From Poriferisodalis sp965231925 (GTDB lineage Bacteria > Actinomycetota > Acidimicrobiia > Acidimicrobiales > Poriferisodalaceae): 64,000 nucleotides of DNA. This document shows positions 18,805-27,129 of this stretch, piece after piece. The translations under genes were made by a program, and so were the position numbers. The notes beneath the pieces are model-generated. The model was not told the origin of the DNA, ran no database searches, and was given only the letters and a program-made list of their open reading frames with translations. How positions within the stretch are numbered: the stretch's first letter is position 1; each line of letters starts with the position of its first letter. Where the stretch lies: contig OZ246894.1 in the NCBI GenBank assembly GCA_965231925.1, forward strand, positions 2,232,001-2,296,000, in the 5' to 3' direction.

Positions 18805-20663
18805 CTGCCGCCTCCCTTGTTTGCTGGGCGGGCGGAGCCGCCAGATTTCTGTTGCCGCTTCTGAATATTCGCCCATTCGTCACGCAGGCCGACGGTGCGA
18901 TGGAACAGCGGAGGAGCGTCATCGGTTGGGCGTGCAGTGTTGTTGGGATCGCCGGCTTCGCCGGAGCCCGGTTCGCCGGTGGCAGCCGGGCTGTCGTCGT
19001 CGGCGCAGAAGTAGCCGAGGCGCTCGAACTGCACCACCTGGCCGGGGGAGACATCTGCGATGGCGGGTTCGGCGACGCCGGCGCACAGTTCGCGTGAGTT
19101 CGGATGCAGATCATCGAGGGGATCGCCGGTGCGTTCGCCCGGAAGCTCGGCATCGAAGAGCCGCTCGTACAGGGCAGCTTTGATGGGCACGGCGTGGTCG
19201 GCGCTGACCCAGTGGATGGTGGCCTTGACCTTGCGGCCGTCTGGGGCCTGGCCGCCCGAGGTCTCAGGGTCATAGGTGCAGTGCACCTCGGTGACTTGCC
19301 CGTCGGCGTCGGTCACCGCGTCAACGCAGCGAACGAAGTAGCCAGCACGCAGCCGCACCTCGCGGCCTGGCGTCAGCCGGAAATACTTTGGTGGTGCTTC
19401 CAGCCGAAAGTCGTCGTGCTCGATCCACAGCGTCCCGCTGAAGGGCACTTGGCGGGTGCCCGCCGATGGATCTTCGGGGTTGTTGACAGCCTCGCGATAT
19501 TCGGTCACCGGCGTCCCGTCGTCGCCGGTGGGCCAATTGGTGATCACCAGCTTCAGGGGCCTCAATACAGCCATGCGCCGTGGGGCTGTCGCGTTGAGTT
19601 CGGTGCGCACGAACGACTCCAGCAGCTCCGGGGCGTGGCGGCTGTTGGTGCGTGCCACCCCGATGAACGCGCAAAACTCCCGGATCGCTGAGGGGGGATA
19701 GCCACGTCGGCGCAGCGCCCGCAGCGTCGGCAGCCGGGGGTCGTCCCAGCCGTCGACATAGCCGCCCTCCACGAGACGGCGCAGGATCCGCTTGGAGGTG
19801 ATCGTGCGGGTCAGCTCCAGGCGGGCGAACTCGGTCTGATGCGGGCGGTCGCCGTCGTAACCCAGATCGGCCAGCGGCAGGTGCTCCAGGTACCAGTCGT
19901 ACAGCGCACGGTTGTCGCGGAACTCCAGCGTGCACAGCGAATGGGTGACGCCCTCGATGGCATCGCTCTGGCCGTGTGCCCAGTCGTAGGTGGGGTAGAT
20001 GCACCAGCGATCGCCGCTGCGGTAGTGGTGAGCATGGCGGATGCGGTACATCACTGGGTCGCGCATCTGCATGTTCTCGTGCTGCATGTCGATGCGGGCA
20101 CGCAGCACGCGGCTGCCTTCGGGATGCTGGCCGGCTGCCATCTCGCGGAAGAGGCGCAGGTTCTCCGGGGCCGGCCGGGCGCGGTGCGGACTCTCGGTGC
20201 CTGGGCGGCCGAAGCCTCCCCGCCCCGCTGAGATGGTCGCTGCGTCCTGGTCGTCGACGTAGGCCAAACCCTGCTCGATCAGATGCTCAGCCCACTCGTA
20301 GAGCTGTGCGAAGTAGTCCGATGCGTAGCGGATCTCGTCGGGCTCGAAGCCGAGCCACCGCACGTCGTCGACGATGGCGTCGACGTACTCGGGACTCTCG
20401 GTTGCAGGATTGGTGTCGTCGAAGCGCAGAAAGCAGCGGCCGCCGAATTCGGAGGCCACGGTGAAGTCCAAGCAGATCGCCTTGGCGTGCCCGATGTGGA
20501 GATACCCGTTGGGTTCCGGCGGGAAGCGGGTCTGGATCCTGCCGTCGAAACGGTGCGACTCCACGTCGTCAGCGACCTGATCGCGAATGAAATCGCGCCC
20601 GCCGCCATCGGGCGACTCGCTCGGGGAGGCGGCAGCGCTGGCGGGCCCGGTTCGCTCAGGCAC
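18801..20663 (-). CDS. glnS: Glutamine-tRNA ligase
   Basis: The 620-residue product is a class I aminoacyl-tRNA synthetase with the GlnRS signature PPEPNGYLHIGHAKAI (HIGH), RFDDTNP, YPTYDWAHGQSDAIEGVTHSLCTLEF, and the KMSKS equivalent TITSKRIL. The C-terminal half has the GlnRS beta-barrel anticodon domains (LWIEHDDFRLEAPPKYFRLTPGREVRLR, KATIHWVSADHAVP). It forms Gln-tRNA-Gln directly. Most actinobacteria lack GlnRS and use GluRS plus GatCAB, so its presence suggests acquisition by transfer. The upstream neighbour ends 6 bases from its start, so the genes are probably co-transcribed. Confidence 0.96.
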   Translation of the reverse strand: MPERTGPASAAASPSESPDGGGRDFIRDQVADDVESHRFDGRIQTRFPPEPNGYLHIGHAKAICLDFTVASEFGGRCFLRFDDTNPATESPEYVDAIVDDVRWLGFEPDEIRYASDYFAQLYEWAEHLIEQGLAYVDDQDAATISAGRGGFGRPGTESPHRARPAPENLRLFREMAAGQHPEGSRVLRARIDMQHENMQMRDPVMYRIRHAHHYRSGDRWCIYPTYDWAHGQSDAIEGVTHSLCTLEFRDNRALYDWYLEHLPLADLGYDGDRPHQTEFARLELTRTITSKRILRRLVEGGYVDGWDDPRLPTLRALRRRGYPPSAIREFCAFIGVARTNSRHAPELLESFVRTELNATAPRRMAVLRPLKLVITNWPTGDDGTPVTEYREAVNNPEDPSAGTRQVPFSGTLWIEHDDFRLEAPPKYFRLTPGREVRLRAGYFVRCVDAVTDADGQVTEVHCTYDPETSGGQAPDGRKVKATIHWVSADHAVPIKAALYERLFDAELPGERTGDPLDDLHPNSRELCAGVAEPAIADVSPGQVVQFERLGYFCADDDSPAATGEPGSGEAGDPNNTARPTDDAPPLFHRTVGLRDEWANIQKRQQKSGGSARPANKGGGR

Positions 20664-20669
20664 GGGACC

Positions 20670-21569
20670 TCAGGCTGCGACGGTGACGTGGGGAGGCGGC
20701 CAGACACCCGCCACGATGCCGGTCTCCACCAGGTAGCCCGTGATGCGCTCGAGCCGTTCCAGAAGTGCGTCGAGATCGCCTGGCGGCAACGCATCGGCCG
20801 CAGCTGACGACAGCCGGTCGGTGTCGTGTTCGACGGCTCGGCGCGCAGCGTTGCCTTCGGGCGTCTGCTCGCCCTCAGCAGTGATCCATCCCCGATCAAT
20901 GAGCCGTCGGCACGCCGCGTCCCACTCTTCGGCGCTCCAGCCGCGGATCTTCTGGATGGTTGCACCGTTGCCATGGCCACCGGTGGTCATCATCACGTGG
21001 CACTCGACGGGGTCGAGGTCGCCGGCGGCGAGGGCGATGTTGTGGGCGTCGAAGCGGAACTCGCGCAGCAGCGTGCAGCCGTGCCAGAGGTCCATGACGT
21101 CACCGCCGCCGGTGCTGTCGCTCGGCCACGGTTCCGATGCCCAGCCCGCGTACAGGGGGCGTGCACCGATGGGCAGATCGCCTGCGAAGCTGCGCAGCGC
21201 AGCCGCCGCCGCCCCGATGTCGTCGGGGTCTGGGTACTCGCCCAAGGCCCGCTGCATCGACGCTGTCGTGAACTCGAGTTGGCGGGCACGAACGGCGTCG
21301 GGTTCCATGATGTCCCAGCAGCCCGGCACTGCTCGTTCCACCATGCGCGGAGCGAAGTTGTAGAACACCGCGGTCACCGTCGCAGCGCTGACCCTGCCCA
21401 TGGGTGCCGAGCGGTACGCGAAGTAGGCATGCCACCAGCCTTTGAAGCCGTCGTCGTTGAATCCGTAGATCTCCGGTGAGTAGTACGCGACGGTATGGAT
21501 GGGCTCGACCGTGCGGCCCATCCGCCGGATGGGGCTGCGGCGGTCTTCGGTACGTGGAATCTCGCCCAT
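20670..21569 (-). CDS. SCO6745-like family protein with C-terminal helix-turn-helix-like domain
   Basis: The 299-residue product resembles the actinobacterial SCO6745-type family of unknown function. Features are IHTVAYYSPEIYGFNDDGFKGWWHAYFAYRSAPMG at the N-terminus, a helical middle (ALRSFAGDLPIGARPLYAGW), and a C-terminal winged-helix-like part (WSAEEWDAACRRLIDRGWI). ATG 21569 is supported by a GAGGAG site 6 bases upstream; the open frame continues to 21779 without support. It is 6 bases upstream of glnS on the same strand. The family name is from memory and the function is unknown. Confidence 0.75.
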   Translation of the reverse strand: MGEIPRTEDRRSPIRRMGRTVEPIHTVAYYSPEIYGFNDDGFKGWWHAYFAYRSAPMGRVSAATVTAVFYNFAPRMVERAVPGCWDIMEPDAVRARQLEFTTASMQRALGEYPDPDDIGAAAAALRSFAGDLPIGARPLYAGWASEPWPSDSTGGGDVMDLWHGCTLLREFRFDAHNIALAAGDLDPVECHVMMTTGGHGNGATIQKIRGWSAEEWDAACRRLIDRGWITAEGEQTPEGNAARRAVEHDTDRLSSAAADALPPGDLDALLERLERITGYLVETGIVAGVWPPPHVTVAA

Positions 21570-21808
21570 GGGGAACTCCTCGGCTGCACGACGCGGTGCG
21601 ATCTGGGCGGGCGTCCGCTGCCCGGGCCCGGGCAGTGTTGGTTGGGCCGCTCGCGGTCGGCGCAATGGTATGGCGCGCTCAGCCCTGCCGCCCACGCTGC
21701 AATCGCTGAGCCCTGAGCAGTTGGCAGCCCGGGCCGACGTCGTGCGTGCCGGGATGGCCGCAACCCTCCGAGCCATCAAGACAACCGCAGCGTCCTAGCG
21801 CAACGGCG

Positions 21809-22378
21809 CTATGCGGGCACCTCGTCGTACCAGTCGTTGGCGTGGTGCAGCAGGTAGTCGCAGATCTTGGTGCACAGGTCGAAGGGCTGGCACATGTCGT
21901 CTTCGCCCTGCAGCAGCGCCTGGAGCGACAGTTCCCGGCGGGCCACGATCATCAGCGTCCGCCTGGCCGGGTCGGTCACCGAGGTGAGCGAGTCGATGGC
22001 GGACACCTCCACCGGCAGGGCTGTGCCGCCCAGACCCGCCAGGTCGGTGGCCAGCACCAACATGTCGGGGCTGTGGTCCAGCGGCGGCAGGGCCCACGTG
22101 AAGATCAGGGGCAGCCAGAATTCGTCGGGAGGCAGATCGTTCTCAGGCGTTGCCCACAGCACGTCCTCAAATGACAGCATCGTGCGCGGATCGGCCTCCA
22201 AGGTGAGATGCAGGTCGAGCGGCCCGCCGCAGGCTTCTGCGGGGTGCAGATCGACCTCCCACGTCTGACGGAGGCTGTAGGTCTCGATGAATTGGCGCTC
22301 ATCGTGGATGTGGAACCCGTGCGCGTGCGCATGGTCCTTCAGGCTTGCCACATAACCGGTGATGTCGATCGCTGCCAT
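21809..22378 (-). CDS. Hypothetical protein (unrecognised)
   Basis: This is a 189-residue soluble protein. The start ATG follows a GGAG site, and composition and codon use match neighbouring genes. It has a mixed alpha/beta appearance with a conserved-looking N-terminus (ITGYVASLKDHAHAHGFHIHDERQF), an acidic middle and a C-terminal run CQPFDLCTKICDYLLHHANDWYDE. No catalytic motif was recognised. It lies upstream of the SCO6745-like gene on the same strand, with a gap of 239 bases. Confidence 0.7.
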   Translation of the reverse strand: MAAIDITGYVASLKDHAHAHGFHIHDERQFIETYSLRQTWEVDLHPAEACGGPLDLHLTLEADPRTMLSFEDVLWATPENDLPPDEFWLPLIFTWALPPLDHSPDMLVLATDLAGLGGTALPVEVSAIDSLTSVTDPARRTLMIVARRELSLQALLQGEDDMCQPFDLCTKICDYLLHHANDWYDEVPA

Positions 22379-22587
22379 CGGGGTGCTCCTAGCGGACCAC
22401 GGAACGATGCGCGGAGGCTATAGCCCGGAGCGGCCCGGTTCGACCGAATTGCGGTCAGCGACTGGGGCCGGCGCAAGCAGCCAACTACTGTGCGCCCGAT
22501 GCGGTCCGATGCTCTGGCCAACTCGGTTCGACAGGACGCGACCCCAAGACTGCCCCGAAGACTGCATTGCCGGGGCTGGAACGTGCA

Positions 22588-23340
22588 ATGACCGCTGTCG
22601 GCGATGACTGGCTCGACCTGCTGCAGCGCACAGCGGACGCGGTGCGGTCAGCGCTCAACACATTCGACCGCTGGCACGACGGAGGTGACCGTCCCGATCA
22701 ATATGCGCTGGACCAGGTCGCCGACGCAGCAGCGCTCGATGTGCTCGACGCGGCAGGTGTGAGTGTGCTGAGCGAGGAGTCCGGCCTGCGCTCTGGCTCG
22801 GGCAGCGAAACGGTCATCGTCGATCCGGTCGACGGTTCCACCAACGCCTCACGGGGCATCCCGCACTACTGCATCAGCCTCTGTGTCGTCAACGGGCTCA
22901 CACCGGTGGCGGGTCTCGTACGCCATCTCGTGTCGGGCGAGGAATTCACCGCCACAGCCAGCGGCGGCGCCCACCGCAACGGTCAACCGATCAGCCCCAG
23001 TGGCCACACGAGCGGCGAGCGGGCCATCATCGGCGTCTCAGGACGTCCCAGCCCCGACATGGCGGTGTGGCAGGTACGGGTGCTCGGCTCGGCGGCGCTG
23101 GATCTGTGTGCGGTCGCCTGCGGCCGCCTCGACGGCTACATCGATCTCAACTCCAACCACGGCGTCTGGGATTACGCCGCAGGCATCCTGATCTGCGACG
23201 AGGCAGGAGCATGGACCGGCGAGGCCGGCGACAAGGAACTGTTCCACCTCAGCCACAGCGAGCGTCGAGGGCCCATCGCTGCCGGCACAGCACAGCTTGC
23301 GAGCTTGCTCGACGGCTCCGGCCAGCACGGCCGCGGGTAG
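22588..23340 (+). CDS. Inositol monophosphatase family protein
   Basis: The 250-residue product is a Mg-dependent, Li-sensitive-type sugar phosphatase. Motif EESG (first metal Glu) is followed by IVDPVDGSTNASRGIPHY (metal Asp residues) and, near the C-terminus, WDYAAGILICDEAGA (metal Asp). Family members hydrolyse inositol-1-phosphate, histidinol phosphate, 3'-phosphoadenosine phosphate or fructose-1,6-bisphosphate. Specificity is not readable here. ATG 22588 follows a GCTGGA-type site; a TTG seven codons upstream is possible. tRNA-Val lies 21 bases downstream. Confidence 0.92.
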   Translation: MTAVGDDWLDLLQRTADAVRSALNTFDRWHDGGDRPDQYALDQVADAAALDVLDAAGVSVLSEESGLRSGSGSETVIVDPVDGSTNASRGIPHYCISLCVVNGLTPVAGLVRHLVSGEEFTATASGGAHRNGQPISPSGHTSGERAIIGVSGRPSPDMAVWQVRVLGSAALDLCAVACGRLDGYIDLNSNHGVWDYAAGILICDEAGAWTGEAGDKELFHLSHSERRGPIAAGTAQLASLLDGSGQHGRG

Positions 23341-23361
23341 CCTGCGAGACCCGGCCGACGG

Positions 23362-23435
23362 GGGCGCTTAGCTCAGCTGGCGAGAGCACCTCCCTTACAA
23401 GGAGGGGGTCGCAGGTTCGAGTCCTGCAGCGCCCA
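23362..23435 (+). tRNA. tRNA-Val (anticodon TAC)
   Basis: The acceptor arms GGGCGCT and AGCGCCC pair perfectly. The anticodon stem CCTCC/GGAGG encloses CTTACAA with anticodon TAC at 23396-23398. The T arm GCAGG-TTCGAGT-CCTGC is canonical and the D arm contains AGCTCAGC. The 3' CCA is not encoded. Confidence 0.97.
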
Positions 23436-23458
23436 CCCCAGCGCCCCGGCGGGTTCGC

Positions 23459-24592
23459 TCAGTAGATGCGCGGGATGATCCGGTAGGGCACTCGCCGCCG
23501 GTATTCCGCCCATTTGTCGGGGCCGTATTTCTCTGCGCAGCGCTTGTCGTCGTCCATCTGGCGATAGCTGAACAAAGCGAGGACGTAGCCGAAATAGACC
23601 CACGCCCACAGGTTGCCGAGGTGGCCCCAGCTCAAGGCGAGGGCCAGTCCGTAGAAGCCCTCGCCCAGGTAGTTGGGATGCCGGGATGCGCCCCAAAAGC
23701 CGCTGCACAGGATCTTGCGCTCGCCGGCCTCGATGATCTCTGGCTTGATGCCCAGGAAAGTGCGTTCGGGCCATCGCTTGAACGTGTACTTCTGCATGTT
23801 GGCGCCACGGCTGATGCACCAGCCCGCGACGAACAGCGCCGGCGTCACGATCAGCCAGAGATACCGCCAGGCGCCTGCGTGCCCGGGGTCGGCATGCGCG
23901 GCCATGCCCCACATCGGGATGATGAACATCCAGCCGTAGACGATGAGCGCCCCCCAGAACATCTTGAAGCCGAGGCGCTCGTAGATGATGTCGTAGGTAT
24001 AGAGCTGCACTCGTTCGAACACGAAGTAGTCGAACACGTAGAACGTGAAGAACGCAGCGAAGAGATAGGCGCCCGGATTCGGGTCGTCGAAGTTGTCGTA
24101 GTGCCAGACCGCGCCCGAGAAGGCGTTCAGCGACAGCATTGTGCCGCCGACGATGTAGAAGTACATCTTCAAGTCGATGCGGTCGTTGAAGAATTGCATC
24201 TCTTGGGCGCGCCCGAACCAGCACGCCAGAAACTTGCTCTTGACGTCTCCCTCTGTCTGGCTGAACACGGCAATCAGCGTCATGGCGACCGCCAGCACTG
24301 TGCCGCCGGCCACGGCGTACAGCGATGAGCGGTAGAACCAGTCGCGCGGCATGCCCGTGAGCTCGAACCACCACAGCACCTGGGCCACGACGAACACCAG
24401 CAAGCCGTTGAGCCGGTAGCTGCGCGGTTGGCCGGTCTTGCTATCGACGACGTAGCCGGGGACGCGCTTTCCGGGCAGCACCATCTGCAGCACGAAGAAG
24501 GCGACGAACACGAACAGCGGTGTGAGGAACCCCAGCACCGCCTCGCCCGCAGTCAGCTCGACCAAGTGCTCGATGCCAAGCCATTCGAACAT
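23459..24592 (-). CDS. ERG4/ERG24 family sterol reductase homologue (copy 1)
   Basis: The 377-residue polytopic membrane protein has about eight hydrophobic segments. Its C-terminus carries the hallmarks of the sterol C14/C24(28) and delta-7 reductase family. These are SGFWGASRHPNYLGEGFYG (NADPH-site region), a DDDKRCAEKYG run, and the terminal VPYRIIPRIY. In eukaryotes these enzymes reduce ring or side-chain double bonds of sterols; bacterial homologues are sparse. Substrate here is unknown and could be an exogenous sterol or another isoprenoid. It lies 39 bases downstream of a paralogue on the same strand, so the two are probably one operon. Confidence 0.85.
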   Translation of the reverse strand: MFEWLGIEHLVELTAGEAVLGFLTPLFVFVAFFVLQMVLPGKRVPGYVVDSKTGQPRSYRLNGLLVFVVAQVLWWFELTGMPRDWFYRSSLYAVAGGTVLAVAMTLIAVFSQTEGDVKSKFLACWFGRAQEMQFFNDRIDLKMYFYIVGGTMLSLNAFSGAVWHYDNFDDPNPGAYLFAAFFTFYVFDYFVFERVQLYTYDIIYERLGFKMFWGALIVYGWMFIIPMWGMAAHADPGHAGAWRYLWLIVTPALFVAGWCISRGANMQKYTFKRWPERTFLGIKPEIIEAGERKILCSGFWGASRHPNYLGEGFYGLALALSWGHLGNLWAWVYFGYVLALFSYRQMDDDKRCAEKYGPDKWAEYRRRVPYRIIPRIY

Positions 24593-24631
24593 CGGCGGCC
24601 TCCTTTCCGCTGACGGGGCAGCCGACCGCCG

Positions 24632-25768
24632 CTAGAAGATGCCCGGGATGATCCGGTAGGGAACTCGGGCCTGGTATTCAGCCCACTTCTCTTCGCCGTA
24701 CTTCTCGGCGCATTGCCTGTCGTCCTCGAACTGGCGCGGAACGAAGAAGGTCACGATCATCACCACGTAGGTCCAGGACCACAGGTTGGTGAAGTGCCCG
24801 AATACCAGCGCCATGGAGATTCCGTACAGGCCTTCGCCGAAGTAGCCGAAATGCCTCGCCTTGCCCCAGAACCCGCTGCACAAGATCTTGCGGTCGCCGG
24901 CTTCGATCACCTCCGGCTCGAAGATGCCGAGGAACTTCCGCTCGGGCCAGCGCTTGAACGTGTACTTCTGCATGTTCGAGCCGCGAGAGATCGTCCAGCC
25001 CACCAGGAACAGTGCGGCGCAGCCGATCAGCCAGAAGTACATCGGTCCGCCGGAGAATCCCGGATCGGCAACGGGCGCCAAGCCCCACAGCGGCAGCACG
25101 AACATCCAGCCCCATACGAAGGGCCCGCCCCACACGAGCTTGAATCCGACGTTCTCGTGGATGAGGTCGTAGGTGTAGAGCTGCACCCGTTCCCACACGA
25201 AGTAGTCGAAGACGTAGAAGGAGTTGATGGCGACGTAGAGGATCAAGCCGGGGTTGACATCGTCGACTGCGTCGATGTGCCACGCCGCCCCGGACCACGC
25301 GTTGAGCGACAGCATCGTGCCGCCGACGATGTAGAAGTACATCTTGAGGTCGAAGCGGTTGTTGAAGAACTGCATCTCTTGCGCACGACCGAACCACCAC
25401 GCCAAGAAGGGGTTCTTCTGGGAGCCCTCAGGCTGGCTGAACACCACGATGGTCGTCGCGATGACGGCGGTGATCAGCCCGCCCAATATGGCGTACATGG
25501 TCGACCGGTAGAACCAGTCGCGCGGCATGCCGGTGAGCTCGAATGCCCATACGACGTGCGCCAGCGCGAACACCAGCACGCCGTTGAGCCGGTAGCTGCG
25601 GGGCTCGCCGGTCTCACGGTTGGTGGCGTAGCCGGTCACCCGCCGGGCGGGCAGGATCATGTGCGCAACGAACACCGCAGCGCAGACGATCAGCGGCGTC
25701 AGGAAGCCCAGCACCGCCTCGCCAGCCGACAACTTGAACAGGTGGTCGATGCCGAGCCAATCGATCAT
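24632..25768 (-). CDS. ERG4/ERG24 family sterol reductase homologue (copy 2)
   Basis: This 378-residue paralogue of the next gene has the same membrane topology and shared runs such as ELTGMPRDWFYRS, FGRAQEMQFFN and LKMYFYIVGGTMLSLNA. It ends with SGFWGKARHFGYFGEGLYG, DDRQCAEKYG and VPYRIIPGIF. In the NADPH-site loop it has RHFGYFGE where copy 1 has the canonical RHPNYLGE, so the two may differ in substrate or activity. It is the first gene of the pair, transcribed away from the UGA-containing peroxiredoxin-like gene across a 180-bp divergent region. Confidence 0.85.
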   Translation of the reverse strand: MIDWLGIDHLFKLSAGEAVLGFLTPLIVCAAVFVAHMILPARRVTGYATNRETGEPRSYRLNGVLVFALAHVVWAFELTGMPRDWFYRSTMYAILGGLITAVIATTIVVFSQPEGSQKNPFLAWWFGRAQEMQFFNNRFDLKMYFYIVGGTMLSLNAWSGAAWHIDAVDDVNPGLILYVAINSFYVFDYFVWERVQLYTYDLIHENVGFKLVWGGPFVWGWMFVLPLWGLAPVADPGFSGGPMYFWLIGCAALFLVGWTISRGSNMQKYTFKRWPERKFLGIFEPEVIEAGDRKILCSGFWGKARHFGYFGEGLYGISMALVFGHFTNLWSWTYVVMIVTFFVPRQFEDDRQCAEKYGEEKWAEYQARVPYRIIPGIF

Positions 25769-25948
25769 GATCTACGCCCCTTCTCGCGCACACCCGCGCT
25801 GCCCGCCAGTATTGCCGCACCGCAGGTGCGGCAAATGGACTCATCGAACAGCGCAGCGATGCCGGCTGTATCGGGTGCTTGCCGGGCCGCGACAGGAGTG
25901 CTGCACTACCGTTCGGGTCGGCCCACCGACCAGGAGAAGCACCGCAAG

Positions 25949-26431
25949 ATGAGGCTTGACACCGGCGACACGTTCCCTGCCCTCACGCTGGCAGATCTCG
26001 ATGGCAACGACGTCACCATCCCCGACGTCTTCGATGACGGCTGGGGCGTCGTGCTCATGTACCGGGGAGATTGGTGACCGTACTGCCGTCAACAGTTGGT
26101 TGACTTCAACGGCGCTGCGTCACTGCTGAAGATGCTGGGCGCGAGCGTGGTGGCGTTGTCCGTGGATGACAAGGACACCACCCAGGGCCTTGCCGACAGA
26201 CTGCAGCTCGGTCCCGTGCGAATGCTTCACAGCGCCGATCCGCAAGAGGTGTCGGGGTTGACGGGAGCGTTTACCGAGGCCAAGCGGGGCATCCTGCATG
26301 CCACCGGGTTCATCTTGGCGCCGGGAGGCAAGATCGCGCAGGCCTGCTACTCGACTGGCCCCATCGGCCGGATCACGGCCCTCGACACGATGCGCATCCT
26401 TCGCTTCGTCCAGCGCCAGCAACAGCGATAA
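25949..26431 (+). CDS. Peroxiredoxin-like (AhpC/TSA, thioredoxin-fold) selenoprotein, UGA at codon 43
   Basis: A single reading frame from ATG 25949 to TAA 26429-26431 is interrupted only by TGA at 26075-26077. It gives 160 residues with MYRGDW-U-PYCRQQLVDF at the active site. Peroxiredoxin-like proteins have Cys at this place (GxWCPYC), so the UGA falls exactly on the peroxidatic/redox Cys and leaves a UxxC motif. Family similarity continues after the UGA (VVALSVDD, GILHATGFILAPGGKI). A hairpin that fits a bacterial SECIS lies at once downstream. An AGGAG site lies 12 bases before the ATG. A nonsense mutation is the alternative, and SelA/SelB/SelC elsewhere in the genome are required. Confidence 0.85.
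26075..26104 (+). promoter_or_regulatory. Candidate bacterial SECIS: UGA plus downstream hairpin
   Basis: The UGA (26075-26077) is followed by a perfect 6-bp stem GTCAAC (26088-26093)/GTTGAC (26099-26104) with a 5-base loop AGTTG. Sixteen bases separate the UGA from the apical loop, and the loop has G at its second position. As recalled, the published bacterial SECIS consensus asks for 16-37 bases and a G in the first two loop positions. Confidence 0.75.
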
Positions 26432-26442
26432 GAACTCGGCGC

Positions 26443-26654
26443 TTACCCGCCCGGTGCCTATTGCTCGGCGGTTACCCGCCCGGTGCCTATTGCTCGGCGG
26501 TTACCCGCCCGGTGCCTATTGCTCGGCGGTTACCCGCCCGGTGCCTATTGCTCGGCGGTTACCCGCCCGGTGCCTATTGCTCGGCGGTTACCCGCCCGGT
26601 GCCTATTGCTCGGCGGTTACCCGCCCGGTGCCTATTGCTCGGCGGTTACCCGCC
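26443..26654. repeat. 29-bp tandem repeat array, 7 full copies plus a 9-base partial
   Basis: Units begin at 26443, 26472, 26501, 26530, 26559, 26588 and 26617 and appear identical. A partial unit starts at 26646. There are no spacers, so this is not a CRISPR array. The partial unit coincides with the last two codons and the stop of the thioesterase gene on the minus strand, which suggests that the array grew from that gene's 3' end. It lies between two convergent genes. Confidence 0.97.
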
Positions 26655-26996
26655 GACGATGAACCGCTGGTGCGTGCCTTCAGAGATGAGGGTGTCGCCG
26701 TGGGTCACCTTGATGTCGAAGACCAGGCGGCGGCGGTCGACTTCGCTGATCTCGCCCGTCACCACGACGTCCTCGCCGGAGGACACTGCGGCTTGGTGGC
26801 TTACGCAGATGTGAATGCCGACGGTGGTCTGATTCTCCTCCAGCAGAGGCTGCACCCCGAACAGGCACGTGCCTTCGATGAGGCGGACCATGTCGGGCGT
26901 GGACAGCACCTTGTTGGGCAGGTGCGGCGGTGACATCTCATCGGTGACCCGGTGGGTCTCGCTGGTGGTGAATCCGACTTCGACAGCTCCGCTCAT
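26646..26996 (-). CDS. Hotdog-fold thioesterase (FlK-like)
   Basis: The 116-residue product resembles the fluoroacetyl-CoA-thioesterase-like group of hotdog proteins. Features are LSTPDMVRLIEGTC (the conserved central helix with Glu), TTVGIHICVSHQAAVSSGEDVVVTGEI (His-containing strand), and a final HQRFIVGG. Such enzymes hydrolyse small acyl-CoA thioesters or act as detoxifying esterases. ATG 26996 is preferred over the open extension to 27098, which is low-complexity. The stop codon lies inside the first 9 bases of the 29-bp repeat unit. Confidence 0.82.
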   Translation of the reverse strand: MSGAVEVGFTTSETHRVTDEMSPPHLPNKVLSTPDMVRLIEGTCLFGVQPLLEENQTTVGIHICVSHQAAVSSGEDVVVTGEISEVDRRRLVFDIKVTHGDTLISEGTHQRFIVGG

Positions 26997-27129
26997 GGCG
27001 GCAGACCTTAGGGGGCGTTCGGCCGGGTGCGCCCCCGCAGGCGGGACGGGCGTGCTTTTCTGCTCACGCCCGCACGGGCGGGACTGCTCGGCGGCCAACC
27101 CGGGGAACCGCCCCCACTAGGTTGCGGGA

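Noticed and set aside
26075..26077. Simple pseudogene reading of the peroxiredoxin-like gene
   Set aside because: The stop falls exactly on the redox Cys position, the rest of the frame is intact and conserved, and a SECIS-like hairpin has the right spacing. Kept as the alternative pending sel genes.
26443..26654. CRISPR array
   Set aside because: The repeats are tandem with no spacers, and no cas genes are nearby.
27011..27071. Two GC-rich hairpins (27011-27036 and 27048-27071) as terminators
   Set aside because: They lie between divergent genes, where a terminator is not expected, and short GC palindromes are frequent at this base composition.
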